From contig JAUQQR010000004.1 in NCBI GenBank assembly GCA_030549835.1, forward strand, positions 1-56,094: a stretch of 56,094 nucleotides of DNA, in the 5' to 3' direction. Position numbers and translations under genes: made by a program. Position 1 is the first letter of the stretch, and each line of letters begins with the position of its first letter. The notes under the pieces are model-generated. The model was given only the letters and a program-made list of their open reading frames with translations. It was not told where the DNA came from and ran no database searches. Source of the DNA: Thermoproteota archaeon (GTDB lineage Archaea; Thermoproteota; Thermoprotei_A; Sulfolobales; Acidilobaceae). Shown here piece by piece: positions 1-9,239 of this stretch.

Positions 1-147
1 CATAAATTGCGGGTTTAGTGATAAAGCTCTAGCTATGGCTATCCTCTGCCTCTGACCCCCGCTAATCTCGTGTGGGTATCTGAAGAGGTGTGTCTCGTTT
101 AAGCCTACTTGGTATAGTAGTTTAAGTACTAAGAAACATTCCAGGAC
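1..147 (-). pseudogene. C-terminal part of a peptide/dipeptide ABC transporter ATPase (OppD/DppF type), 5'-truncated
   Basis: The reverse strand is open from about 147 down to the window edge and reads through the most conserved part of oligopeptide-transporter ATPases: [18 protein letters not shown], then the ABC signature [15 protein letters not shown] followed by SLNPQF. An in-frame TAA at 148-150 lies just upstream, and nothing before it resembles a Walker A domain, so the N-terminal half is missing. The rest of the gene lies beyond the left edge. In this family the protein energises uptake of peptides or oligosaccharides with two permeases and a binding protein. Because the four following genes are also broken, I read this as a remnant rather than an alternative start. 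Family call is firm; pseudogene status is an inference. Confidence 0.7.
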
Positions 148-199
148 TTAAATGCTTAAATATTAAACCTTAGAATATTACCTAGCCTAATGGTGCTTA

Positions 200-874
200 G
201 GGGTTTTGATGTACCGTATAGGAACTTTAGATGTTAATATTAAAGATGTATCTAAACCCGCTTTACCCCATACTAGAATGTTTAGGTTAGGAGAGAGCTT
301 AGTTAGACTAGTATTAGGAGAGTGGTTATAATAGATAAGCATGATATTAAGATGAGATGGTGTAATATGAGACATAATCTATTAGAGACTTTAATATCAA
401 TACCATATAACATAGTAGTTGCAGGTCATAAGCAGTTAGGATTAGATGCCTACTTCTGGGATAAGCTAAGAGTATTATATAGAAGAGTATTACTAATAAG
501 AAACACTGAAGCTCTTTGTAAAGCAATTTGAAGACTTGAGAAACCTATCTGAAGAAGATATGGGGAGAGATAAGAGTATCAATATACCACTATCACTCAT
601 AAGAATAGCTAGCCTCCTAATCCCATATACTATAGCTGAGAAATTCCAAGACCCAATAGTAAAGAGGTTAATTGAAGCTGATGAGAAGGCAGTAGCAGTT
701 AAAATAGCCAAAACAATACTCTCATGGGGAGACATAAAACCTACAGGTACAGTAATGTGGCTAAATATCAGAATTCAAAATTATAGTATTCAAGATAATC
801 TCCTAAACACATTAAACCACATAGATGAAGAATTCCACAACGCCCTAATCAAAGCTCTTAGAGCATGCCGCTAG
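200..874 (+). pseudogene. Unrecognised gene broken by at least two frameshifts, possibly a P-loop ATPase
   Basis: Three overlapping open stretches in changing frames look like one former gene: one from ATG 209 to a TAA near 330, one from GTG 322 to 531, and one from 536 to 874. The second begins with VVIID, a Walker-B-like strand ending in Asp, followed by helical sequence (NLLETLISIPYNIVV) and then YRRVLLIRN. The third is 112 residues, mostly helical and charged (for example VKRLIEADEKAVAVKIAK). Each piece ends where another frame carries on in similar style. I do not recognise the family; a RecA/AAA-like ATPase from an integrated element is a guess from the VVIID strand only. It could also be unrelated small ORFs. 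Confidence 0.35.
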
Positions 875-916
875 ACCCTAAACCATTAAACTCTCTATAA
901 TATGAGGAATACAGGT

Positions 917-1758
917 TTAATTCCCCGAATTTTCCTTAATAAAGGCGGGGAAACACTCTAGTCCATACTCTAGACATAGTCTTTTAATCATGGATTTCAC
1001 CTTAGCTAGCCACCATTTAGATTTTGCTTTTAGTGACGCCTCTTCTAGTGGGTGATTGTTTGATAGCATGAATGGTTTAACTCTTAGTTTATCATAGTAT
1101 AGTGTTGATTTTGTTTTAGCTGATAATTTAATTGTGGTTTCTGCAGTCTCTGGGTCATCGTTTAACCCTGGGATTACTGGTCCACAGAAGATCCATGTTT
1201 TAATTCCTGCTTTAGTTAGATTTTCTAATGCTCTAAATCTTGCTAGTAGTGGGGGGCGTATGGTTCTATGAATTTTGTTATTTCATAGTTTAAAGTTGTT
1301 AATGTTAAGCCTACATCAACATTTTCTTTATTAGCTGTAAGTATGTCTAGATCTCTTAGTATCATGGGACTTTTTGTTTGAATACTTAAATGGAATCCTT
1401 TTTCTAGAAGTATCTCTAGAGATTTCCTGGTTAACTTAAATATAGATTCAATAGTTTGATAGCCATCTGTTATAGTCCCTAATCCTACTACTCCTCTAGG
1501 TAACTTTTTAACTTCATGCTCTAAAACTTTAATAATATTAGCTTTAACAATAACAATATCACCCCAGTTACTATAAGCTCTTCTATCTCTAGTATAGAGT
1601 CTAGCATAGCAATAGATACAGCCGAAAGAGCATCCTGCATATGGGTTTAAAGCATAATCTAAATCTGGAAGTCCGTGTCATGATAATGCATTCTTAACAT
1701 TTGATATGTAAATTGTAAGCCTTCCAAACTTAATAGAACTACTTGAAAGTAATGTCAA
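917..1758 (-). pseudogene. Spore-photolyase-like (SPL family) radical SAM protein, broken by a TGA and a frameshift
   Basis: Conceptual translation gives a radical SAM domain with the cluster motif in NPYAGCSFGCIYCYAR (C-x3-C-x2-C), then GVVGLGTITDGYQ and LEKGFHLSIQTKSP, typical of SPL-family proteins found in archaea. Two lesions interrupt it. An in-frame TGA at 1678-1680 stands between NALS and HGLPDLDYAL, where a tryptophan codon would fit. A frameshift lies at the six-G run 1251-1256, where one more G would restore EPYAPPPLLARF. The C-terminal part then continues open to the TAA at 917-919. The likely TTG start at 1758 overlaps the 3' end of the broken nre gene by 20 nt, so the two were once co-transcribed. 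Its substrate is unknown. Confidence 0.75.
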
Positions 1759-2678
1759 GTCTTTTCTCACCTATAAATCTCCTAAGTAGTTTTGACTTAC
1801 TAAACCACATCTTCCACCCTATTCGGCTCTCTTTCTCAATAACCTCTTTTACCTCACTAATATTACTTGTTTTAATTATAGGAGTTCTCTTAAATAATGC
1901 TCTCACAGCTTCTCTAACAAACCATACTTTTACCGGTATATTAAACCCAGGATATACCTCCCCAAAAATTATAACTGTAGCCTGCTTTCTCCTTGCCTCT
2001 AAATACTCTAGTGCTGCAAGCATACTAGCATAATAGCATCCCCCTATACCTGGATAATCTGATCTACCATTATAGCCTTCATAATCTCCTTCAACTATCA
2101 CCTCTGAACTTTCAGGATTCCATGTTGACCCAGATTACCAAGCCTCCATCCACTCAAAACTCTATCCTCTAGGGTACAGTATTGCTATTTATAGTATCAT
2201 CATAACCTTTCCAAATGTAAACCTCTATATTATCAATAATATCATAACCCTTAACCTTCAATACTAGATTTTTAGAAATTATAGAATCAACAGCTGTTAT
2301 ACTCCACCTCGTAGGTACAAGTTTTCCAAATCTTCCAATTCCAAGAGGTCCAATACTTAGAAGTCTTTGAATATAAGATATAGGGATTCCTCTCTCATAA
2401 AGAATTAAGATAGCATTCTTAGCTCTAAGATCTCTATCCTCATAAACCCTATCAATAACTTTAGGAATATTCGGGTTCCCGAGAATAGATAGCTTCTCTA
2501 GAGGTGATCTATGTCCTATTGGGGGAAGTTCTTCGCTAAGGCTAATCTTAAGTCTTGGAGGCTTTAAGAGTTCCATTCTAACATCTATAGGCTTAGAGCT
2601 TAAAGCTAGAAGTCTTAATTCTTCAATAATCTTATCATTTAGTTTTTTAGCATGTACAGATTTCAAACCTAAAACCAT
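1739..2678 (-). pseudogene. nreA: Archaeal DNA repair protein Nre, decayed (N terminus lost, frameshift and stops)
   Basis: Two open pieces are halves of an Nre (DUF650/DUF651) protein, which in archaea works with PCNA in DNA damage repair. The upstream piece (2678 to 2169) carries ELPPIGHRSPLEKL, IQRLLSIGPLGIGR and KLVPTRWSITAVD, hallmarks of the central Nre domain. The downstream piece (2101 to 1739) carries DYEGYNGRSDY, GGCYYASMLAALEYLEARRK and FGEVYPGF, the C-terminal domain. Between them the frame shifts near 2180 and, in the second frame, a TAG (2162-2164, after PRG, before SFEWMEAW) and a TAA (2135-2137, after EAW) interrupt recognisable sequence. The N-terminal part with the usual zinc-binding cysteines is absent. 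A repair gene normally conserved in archaea is therefore dead here; an intact copy may exist elsewhere. Confidence 0.85.
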
Positions 2679-2766
2679 ACTAAGCCTATAATATTAAAGT
2701 ATGAGTATCATTGTAGTATCGCAGCTTTTAGGAGTTCATTTAACACTGCTCATCTCAGAGTATTCA

Positions 2767-2871
2767 TTAGTAACATCCAATCATATAGGAAATTAAAGTA
2801 AACGCCAAAACTAAAAGCATTATCAGCATACTTGGAAAAATAATAAGCCAATAAGCCTTACTCCTAGACAT
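2767..2871 (-). pseudogene. N-terminal stub of a sugar-type ABC permease
   Basis: An ATG at 2871 opens a 34-residue reading frame that ends at TAA 2767-2769. It starts [16 protein letters not shown] and continues as a single hydrophobic helix. This resembles the first membrane helix of MalF/UgpA-type permeases (basic residues, then a YxxxxPxxL helix). No continuation is seen in any frame beyond the stop. It lies head to head with the prolidase fragment and within the run of broken genes, so I treat it as a remnant. It could be chance; family assignment is weak. Confidence 0.3.
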
Positions 2872-2876
2872 TGGAG

Positions 2877-3041
2877 ATGAGAGAGTTAAAGCTTGGAATG
2901 ACTCTAACAATAGAACCAGGAATATACGTTAAAGGCCTTGAAGGCTTTAGGTACTCAGATACCATACTAGTAACTGAAGAAGGCTATGAGAAAATAACAT
3001 ATTACCCAAAAAGTCTCGAAGATTTCATAGTAGAAGCTTAA
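2877..3041 (+). pseudogene. C-terminal 54 residues of an Xaa-Pro aminopeptidase/prolidase (M24)
   Basis: The + strand reads [18 protein letters not shown], then [18 protein letters not shown] and YPKSLEDF before TAA at 3039-3041. The GM-x-LTIEPG and [11 protein letters not shown]-x-LT motifs are the C-terminal signature of M24 metallopeptidases (prolidase, Xaa-Pro aminopeptidase); the Glu of IEPG is a metal ligand in that family. The preceding 300 residues of the pita-bread fold are absent, so this is a truncated remnant. It ends 13 nt before the leftward frame at 3055. Confidence 0.75.
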
Positions 3042-3054
3042 TATTCTCGACTCT

Positions 3055-3297
3055 CTACGGTGTTCTCCAGTATTTAAGGGGCATATTAATTCTTACTTTA
3101 GTTCTATCTTCCCATCTAAATCCCCATAAGCCTCTACCTATATCTTCAAGAGCTACCCCTAGCTCACCCATTAATTTGTCACCAATATTGATCTCATCGA
3201 TAAGAAGAGATATTAGAAGGTCAGATATAACCTCAGAAGATTCAACATTACTAACAACCTTAACACTGCACGCTAGCTCTAATACTAATATTGTCAA
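3055..3297 (-). CDS. Unrecognised 80-residue frame, possibly a remnant
   Basis: A leftward frame with a TTG start at 3297 is open upstream as far as about 3345 without an ATG. It encodes a hydrophobic then acidic segment (LISLLIDEINIGDKL, LEDIGRGLWGFRWEDRTKVRIN). The composition looks like real protein, with a patterned C-terminal beta strand region, but I do not recognise a family. Given its short length, lack of a clear start and position at the end of a run of broken genes, it may be the 3' end of another decayed gene. Confidence 0.3.
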   Translation of the reverse strand: MTILVLELACSVKVVSNVESSEVISDLLISLLIDEINIGDKLMGELGVALEDIGRGLWGFRWEDRTKVRINMPLKYWRTP

Positions 3298-3380
3298 AAA
3301 ACCACCTGCAGTCTCAAGACTAAATAGCTTAATTATATCCGGTATGCTCTTTCCTTAAATTGATAAATAGCGGAGTTCAT

Positions 3381-3393
3381 AAAGTTTTTAAAT
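3381..3393 (+). promoter_or_regulatory. TATA box and RBS for the large surface protein
   Basis: AAGTTTTTAAATT at 3381-3393 fits an archaeal TATA element. Transcription would begin near 3412-3416, giving a short leader containing AGGTG (3416-3420) about 8 nt before the ATG at 3428. Confidence 0.45.
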
Positions 3394-3427
3394 TAGTAGA
3401 ATGTCTAATATATTAGGTGCTAGTTAG

Positions 3428-6400
3428 ATGAAGCTGAAAAGCCTTATGAACATAGAACAATCTATGGCAGTTATTCTATCCATGCTGTTTTTAGTGGCTT
3501 TAGTCCTTGCTTCAATACCTACCCAGCAGGTTATAATAGAGCCTAGTAGTAACAGTATTATCTCTGTCTTTTCACTAACTAGATCTCCGAAGACTGTTCA
3601 TTCAATGCAAGGTGTTATTATCTTTGCTGAAGTTTATGGAAATATTAGTACTATAAATCTTTCCGTAACTATAACGTTAAGCTTAATGAGAGATGGTTCA
3701 GTATTACTTTCAGAGTCGAGAACATTTGATCTACCAATGCTTCCAATCCCTTTTTCTCCTGGGTGGTATTTTACATCTATTCCAGGCCTTCCAGCAAAAA
3801 CTATGAGAGATATAATTTATACGTGGAAGATTTTAAGCCATGTTAATTACTCGCTTATAGTTAATGGTGCTCAAATTGCTTCAGGCAATTATACAGTTAT
3901 TGAAGGTGAAGCTTCATATAAACCCCCGCTTGTTTTCACAGCAGTTTACGAGATTCTCAGTGATCCTACTCTTCTTATGGAGACGGGTGGATTAGGGCCT
4001 AAGGGATGGGTGTTAGGTAGTAATAAGCAACTGAAGACTCTGATCGTAGCTATAGATAGTGAAGGAGTTAAAGATGTTAGTTTTGAATTTTCAGTTGATG
4101 GAGGGCCGTGGAACACGTTAATGCTAGTCCCTGACGAACTAATGTCCCCCATCGAAGATATGATAAAGAAACTAAATGATATAATAAATTTAATTAATGG
4201 AGTTATTCCTCCAGGTCTGCCAAAACTTTCAAGCATAAGCTTTTCCATCAAGATTTTTAATGCGCAGATAGATGGACAGCCGGAAGGCCACTATGTTATG
4301 TTCCGGGCTAATGTAACAGATACCGATGGAAATACGTCTACTTCACCGTCAGGGTTCTACTACGTTGTTAACGAGTCCAGTAGTACCAGAGTCCTCATTA
4401 TTGACCCTTATGTCAAGCTATGGCTACTTCAACATAACTTGAAACAGCTCTCAAAAATGCTTAAAGACTATTCTAATTATGAGATCCCAGACAGTATTAT
4501 GAGAAATATAACTATAATAAGTAAAATCTCAGATCTTATTAACAGGAATGGTATTATACCTTTCCATCACTGGGAAAAGCTTGGAAAGTACTATAACCTC
4601 TACATAGCTTGGCCTGATATATCCGTAGTAGACATATTGAAAGGGGGTTTTGAACCAAGCGTTATAATCCTAAGTAATCTATGGCTTGGAGTTAATGTAA
4701 CAGGAAAAATTAGTCCCTGGAACTGGGATCTCAGAGATATAAGTATCCTGAATGAGTTAATTGTATATATAAAGACAAAGCATGCGGGACTTATAGTAAC
4801 ACATGGAACATTAAGTGATTGGATTGTTTGGACTGACTGCAGCTCTGAAAAACATTATAAGGTGGGGTCTAGAGGACATGTAGGTGAGGCTATTGAAGAT
4901 GTAAATATAATTTTTGAGAGTACTATAGCAGCACTTCTAGGAATGCCTGAACTAGCTCTATGGGAGTATGTACGTGATCAGATTGCCTATACTTTATGTG
5001 GTCAATATGAGTACTTAGGGTTGCTTGTCGGCTCTATTCCAATTCAAGTCCCCTACGTACCTTTCAATGGTTCAATGAAGACAACTATTGAAGCTAAATA
5101 CCTTGACTTTAATATCCCTGAGGAATTTAGTATTCTAATACCAAGCGTATATAATGAATTTAATATACCAGCATATACTCAGGTTGGCTGGCAGCTTGTA
5201 ATGCCTAGAGCTCTAGCGTATACAGCTTGGTGGAAAGCTCAGGAGATGAGACCTCAAGCAGAAAGGGTTTATAGTAAGCTCTCAAGACTTATAGAAAATA
5301 CAACCCAGGAGATTTACTCTTCAGAGAATATTATACAGCATATGAATATGTCTTTAAATTGGACTCTCCAAAGCCTCTATAGATCTATAATTAGTGCTAA
5401 TATTTCAGACGCTATACTCAGTTTAGTTATAAACATTCCTAACCTAGGTAATAGTCTTACTTTAACATTTAACATTAGTAATGCATATGATATGATACTA
5501 CAACTGCTTCCAACAAAGCTCATAGCTCTCTCTAAGGATGGCCTTGCAGGAATTATAGTTCATGATAAGTACTGGTCTCCCTTAGGATATCGGGCTGTTT
5601 ACTTTAGCTTTGAAGTAGAAGCTGTTGAGGACGAGATTGCTGAAGTACTTTTGGTTAATGCTGTAGAGTGGAGTCTTAAATGGCAGTTTAAAGATATTAC
5701 TGAGCTCTTAGGAGGTAAGGTTCGAGTACCAAAAGAGTTAGCATCTAAATTTACTGAAGCGCTTAACAGCCTCCCCGGTAATTTAATAGAGTCTAAAGGG
5801 CTTATACTTAATGAGGAAGGTTATGCAAAGATAGAGATCCTCGCAAATACCTCAGGAGTACTCCACGTCCTTATAGCTCATCCAACAACAAGTGAAGTTA
5901 AGATTGTTATACTAGAAGGCTTAGCAAGAATTATTAATGTTACAAATGTGACTGAGGGGATTACACAGGTAACTATTAAAGTTAATGAAACTGGTAAGAT
6001 CACGATAGGACTCAGAAGTGGTTCTCAATCAGCATTAAATCCCGTATATGTAGCTGTGAAGCAGGAAGTAGTTGCTCCTCCACAAACTGCTACTATAACA
6101 TTCTCCGCCTTAGGTTTAAGCTATGATGCGTCAGGGATTGTGTTAATTGTTGATGGTGTAGGATACACGTATGCAGACTTACCTATAAGCTTCACATGGG
6201 AAGTTGGCTCTTATCACTCATTCACTTGGACTGATCTGGTTAGTGCCGGAGCTAGTAAGCGTTATGTATGGGTTTCTACAAGTGGTTTATCAGATGCTAG
6301 AAGCGGCTTAATAATTGTACCTTCAGGTGGAGGCTCTATAACTGCATCTTATAAGACTCAATACTACTTAACCATACAGGCTAGCCCGAGCGATGGTGGT

Positions 6401-7852
6401 TCTGTCTCACCAAGCTCAGGCTGGTATGATGCCGGCTCTTTAATTCTAATTAGTGCTACACCATCTCCAGGCTGGACTTTTGAGCGATGGATTGGCTATG
6501 GAAATGGGTCATATAGTGGGACTAGAAGCTCTGTGAATATTATAATAAATGAACCTATAATTGAAATAGCATACTTCTACACTTTCTCAATCTCAGTTTT
6601 ACCTACAAATGGTTCCATAATACATGGTAGAAGTATTTCTACAATTATCACGGTTACACTCATTGGTGGTTATAACTCTTCAATTACTATAAGCTTTTCA
6701 GCTTCAGGTCTCCCACCAGGAACCTCAGTAAGCTTTAACCCAGATAGTGTTACGATTAATCCAAGTATAGCTACAGCTTATTCAAATATGACTATATTAA
6801 CTTCAACATTAACACCTGAAGGATTATACATAATAACTATTACAGGATTAGATGGTGGCTTGTCAAAAACAGCAATTTATACGCTTACAGTCTTAGCACA
6901 AACACATATAGTTAAATTCTACATTTACGATGAAGCTGGAAATGTTATTAGCGAAGCTTCATTAATTTTTGCAGGTAAAACTTACTCGCATGGTAGTACA
7001 ACAACTGTAACTATAGGCTCCTACCCACTTACAACTGGATTTATTCCAAGAGGGTATAGCTTTAAACAATGGGAATCATTTGGAGGTATTAGTATTATGA
7101 ATACAACGGAATCTTCAACAATAGCCACAGTAAGTGGAGATGGCTATATCATTATGAGGCTTACAGCTATACCTCTTACCGCGAAGTTTGAAATAAGTAA
7201 CTTGCTGATAAATCCAACGGAAGCTAACGTCGGAGAGGAGATAACGATATCAGTTACTGTGAGAAATATTGGTGAGAGAGAAGGAGTATATAGAGTGAAT
7301 TTAAAGATAAATGGTTTAGATGAGGCTAGTAAAGATATAAAGCTAGCACCTAGAGAATCGACTACTGTGACATTTAAGGTAAGAAGAGATGTTCCAGGTA
7401 TTTATAATGTTGAAGTAAACGGCTTAACAGGACGCTTTATACTAAAAGCACCCCTTAAGCCAGCCGAGTTTAGAATTACCAGTCTATCTATAAGTCCAAG
7501 TGAAGTTAAACCTGGAGAAGTTGTTAAGATCACAATCAATATAACCAATGTTGGCGAAGAGACAGGCTCTTATACAGTTAAACTTAAGGTAGATGGTGCA
7601 ATTGTAGATTCAAAAACTATTACACTTTCAGGGGGAGAATCTAAAATTGTTATATTTGAAGTAACCAGAAATGTAGTGGGAACATATGAGATTGAGGTCA
7701 ATGGACAGAGAGGAACTTTTACTGTGAAAGAAGCTGTAACACCTTTAACACCAATCAAAACCTGGCTACCATACATAGGCTTTGTCATCGTTATTATCTT
7801 AATCTTAGCTCTAGCAACATTCCTAGTTAAGAAAGGAAGAAAACAAGCATAA
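3428..7852 (+). CDS. Large cell-surface protein, GATase-like domain, InlB-type repeat, two CARDB domains, C-terminal anchor
   Basis: This 1474-aa protein is built for the cell surface. Residues 1-32 form a signal peptide (MAVILSMLFLVALVLAS core). Ig-like or fibronectin-like sequence follows to about 325. Residues 325-770 look like a flavodoxin/class I glutamine-amidotransferase-like fold: a starting strand VLIIDPYVKLWLL, a THGTLSDW segment and an end YRAVYFSFEVEA...LLVNAVEW as in ThuA-like domains. A glycine-rich thermopsin-like repeat plus YLTIQASPSDGGSVSPSSG (divergent InlB-type repeat) come next. Two CARDB-like domains (about 1245-1330 and 1345-1430) share the pattern VNVGEEITISV/VKPGEVVKITI. 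The C terminus is one membrane helix (WLPYIGFVIVIILILAL) and a KKGRK tail. Many N-x-S/T sites suggest glycosylation. Function unknown: S-layer, adhesion or extracellular enzyme. The frame is intact although both flanks are decayed. Confidence 0.85.
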   Translation: MKLKSLMNIEQSMAVILSMLFLVALVLASIPTQQVIIEPSSNSIISVFSLTRSPKTVHSMQGVIIFAEVYGNISTINLSVTITLSLMRDGSVLLSESRTFDLPMLPIPFSPGWYFTSIPGLPAKTMRDIIYTWKILSHVNYSLIVNGAQIASGNYTVIEGEASYKPPLVFTAVYEILSDPTLLMETGGLGPKGWVLGSNKQLKTLIVAIDSEGVKDVSFEFSVDGGPWNTLMLVPDELMSPIEDMIKKLNDIINLINGVIPPGLPKLSSISFSIKIFNAQIDGQPEGHYVMFRANVTDTDGNTSTSPSGFYYVVNESSSTRVLIIDPYVKLWLLQHNLKQLSKMLKDYSNYEIPDSIMRNITIISKISDLINRNGIIPFHHWEKLGKYYNLYIAWPDISVVDILKGGFEPSVIILSNLWLGVNVTGKISPWNWDLRDISILNELIVYIKTKHAGLIVTHGTLSDWIVWTDCSSEKHYKVGSRGHVGEAIEDVNIIFESTIAALLGMPELALWEYVRDQIAYTLCGQYEYLGLLVGSIPIQVPYVPFNGSMKTTIEAKYLDFNIPEEFSILIPSVYNEFNIPAYTQVGWQLVMPRALAYTAWWKAQEMRPQAERVYSKLSRLIENTTQEIYSSENIIQHMNMSLNWTLQSLYRSIISANISDAILSLVINIPNLGNSLTLTFNISNAYDMILQLLPTKLIALSKDGLAGIIVHDKYWSPLGYRAVYFSFEVEAVEDEIAEVLLVNAVEWSLKWQFKDITELLGGKVRVPKELASKFTEALNSLPGNLIESKGLILNEEGYAKIEILANTSGVLHVLIAHPTTSEVKIVILEGLARIINVTNVTEGITQVTIKVNETGKITIGLRSGSQSALNPVYVAVKQEVVAPPQTATITFSALGLSYDASGIVLIVDGVGYTYADLPISFTWEVGSYHSFTWTDLVSAGASKRYVWVSTSGLSDARSGLIIVPSGGGSITASYKTQYYLTIQASPSDGGSVSPSSGWYDAGSLILISATPSPGWTFERWIGYGNGSYSGTRSSVNIIINEPIIEIAYFYTFSISVLPTNGSIIHGRSISTIITVTLIGGYNSSITISFSASGLPPGTSVSFNPDSVTINPSIATAYSNMTILTSTLTPEGLYIITITGLDGGLSKTAIYTLTVLAQTHIVKFYIYDEAGNVISEASLIFAGKTYSHGSTTTVTIGSYPLTTGFIPRGYSFKQWESFGGISIMNTTESSTIATVSGDGYIIMRLTAIPLTAKFEISNLLINPTEANVGEEITISVTVRNIGEREGVYRVNLKINGLDEASKDIKLAPRESTTVTFKVRRDVPGIYNVEVNGLTGRFILKAPLKPAEFRITSLSISPSEVKPGEVVKITINITNVGEETGSYTVKLKVDGAIVDSKTITLSGGESKIVIFEVTRNVVGTYEIEVNGQRGTFTVKEAVTPLTPIKTWLPYIGFVIVIILILALATFLVKKGRKQA

Positions 7853-8047
7853 GACTCAGAATAGGCTAAAGACTGGAACTTTATAGGCCTAAAAATACTA
7901 ATACATGTTCCTATTGTAGATTGTAGCCTCTTTGACGCTAAAAGGATTGCGAGTAAGGTAGTAGAGGAGTTAGGCCTTTCAATGAGAATGAATCTTTAAA
8001 TTTTAAAATTGAATATATGAGGGGGAAAAATGGAAATTTTATTTATT
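7853..8047. other. Intergenic stretch with a possible N-terminal gene remnant
   Basis: This gap lies between the 3' ends of the surface-protein gene and the nrfD pseudogene. On the + strand a frame open from 7865 to TAA 7997-7999 reads LKILIHVPIVDCSLF, then KRIASKVVEELGLSM. It has good amphipathic pattern but only an ATA where the start would be. It may be another remnant; I do not recognise it. Confidence 0.25.
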
Positions 8048-9234
8048 TTATTTGAATATGAGGAGTCTTCTCGGCTTTTCGCCGGGTAGTAGTGGTAGTA
8101 GTATTTGGCCGAGAACATATAGAGATATCCATATTATGATTGCTCCTATTAATATTAGAACTTCACCTAGTGTTATATTGAATTCTCTTACTATGAAGAG
8201 TCCGCTTAGGCTTCGGGTATTATTGTTTGGTGTACTATGGTTATTATGTAAATATTTACGAAAACTGCTATTAGGGTTAGTATTGAGTCGAGTATTAGGG
8301 CTGTTATGCTTCTACTGGATACTGCGTATAAGGCTAGTACTAGTGTAGCTCCTATGCCTAGTAGTATTCCGAAAATCCAGAATATTGGAGCATAGGCTCC
8401 CATAATGATTTCACTATAAGTTACCCACGCATCTGGTCTATACACTACTATTATAATATTCCATATGGTTAGAAATGCTACTACAAGGATTGCTAAAGCT
8501 ATTATTGATCCATGATATCTTGTCATAAAACCTTTTATCTCTTCACTCCTCCATATGTAAGGTAGTGTGAAGAGTGCTTGAATAGCTGTCCCTAGTTGAA
8601 TGGCGCTAGCTATAAAGTATGGGGCTAGTAAGGGGAGAGACCCGTATCATCCTGGGATAGATATTAGAGTACTATGTGTTTGGGCTAGGTTAGTGTATAA
8701 TGCTATTGCAATTATAAATCCTAAGACTGCTAAGGCTAACTCAACTCTACCAATACTCATACTATGAGCTCTCATCAAGAGTATTAATTGCACTGCTAAG
8801 ATTACAATAAATAAGGCAATAAGGGGTACATCTAATGCTATTCTAGAGGCTGGGTTAAAACTTGATAGTATTAGTAAAGCCGCGTCTAAAGGTCTAGTCA
8901 ACTTTACAAGTATTGCTATGCCAGCTACAGCTAAACTTACTATAGAGAACCATAATCCAAGCTTAACTATATTATCAAGCTCTCCTTTAGGCCCTCGGTA
9001 GCCGAGAACTATATAAATACTCCAAATCAATATTGAACCCCCAGCTGTCATAGCAAAGTAAATATAGCCGACATTTAGTAAACCCCAATTTATAATGTGA
9101 GCTTCCTTCCTAGTAAAGCCGTAGACTATCATAGCGAAACCTACAATTATTAAAACTAATGAAGCAACGAAAGCAGTCAGCTTCCCAGGAACCTTGGACT
9201 CCCCCATAGAGGTCACCCTGTAACTATAAACCAA
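8048..9234 (-). pseudogene. NrfD/PsrC-like membrane anchor of a molybdopterin oxidoreductase, TGA plus frameshift
   Basis: The gene starts at 9234 (MVYSYRVTSMGESKVPGK) and encodes about nine hydrophobic helices typical of NrfD/PsrC quinol-interacting subunits. The first part reads intact to an in-frame TGA just below 8650 (after STLISIPG). Reading through it, the same frame continues YGSLPLLAPYFIASAIQLG and on through helices to 8206, so a single stop interrupts the protein where GWYG would be natural. Near 8206 the frame shifts and the last helix continues in another frame (SGLFIVREFNITLGEVL, then ILLPLLPGEKPRR) to TAA 8048-8050. It sits 5 nt after the Fe-S subunit gene. With two lesions the anchor cannot be made, so quinone coupling of the complex is lost. 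Confidence 0.85.
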
Positions 9235-9239
9235 TTAGG

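Noticed and set aside
1678-1680. TGA as selenocysteine or as a Trp codon
   Set aside because: Position fits Trp, not Cys/Sec; no SECIS-like hairpin was evident; TGA ends intact genes here (for example at 48836-48838) and TGG is the ordinary Trp codon.
1-3345. Insertion sequence or integrated virus as cause of the broken genes
   Set aside because: No transposase, integrase, terminal inverted repeat or tRNA target was recognised; only the VVIID fragment at 322-531 hints at an element-type ATPase.
8052-8348. 98-aa + strand frame
   Set aside because: It is the shadow of the nrfD pseudogene, whose conceptual protein on the other strand has clear NrfD helices.
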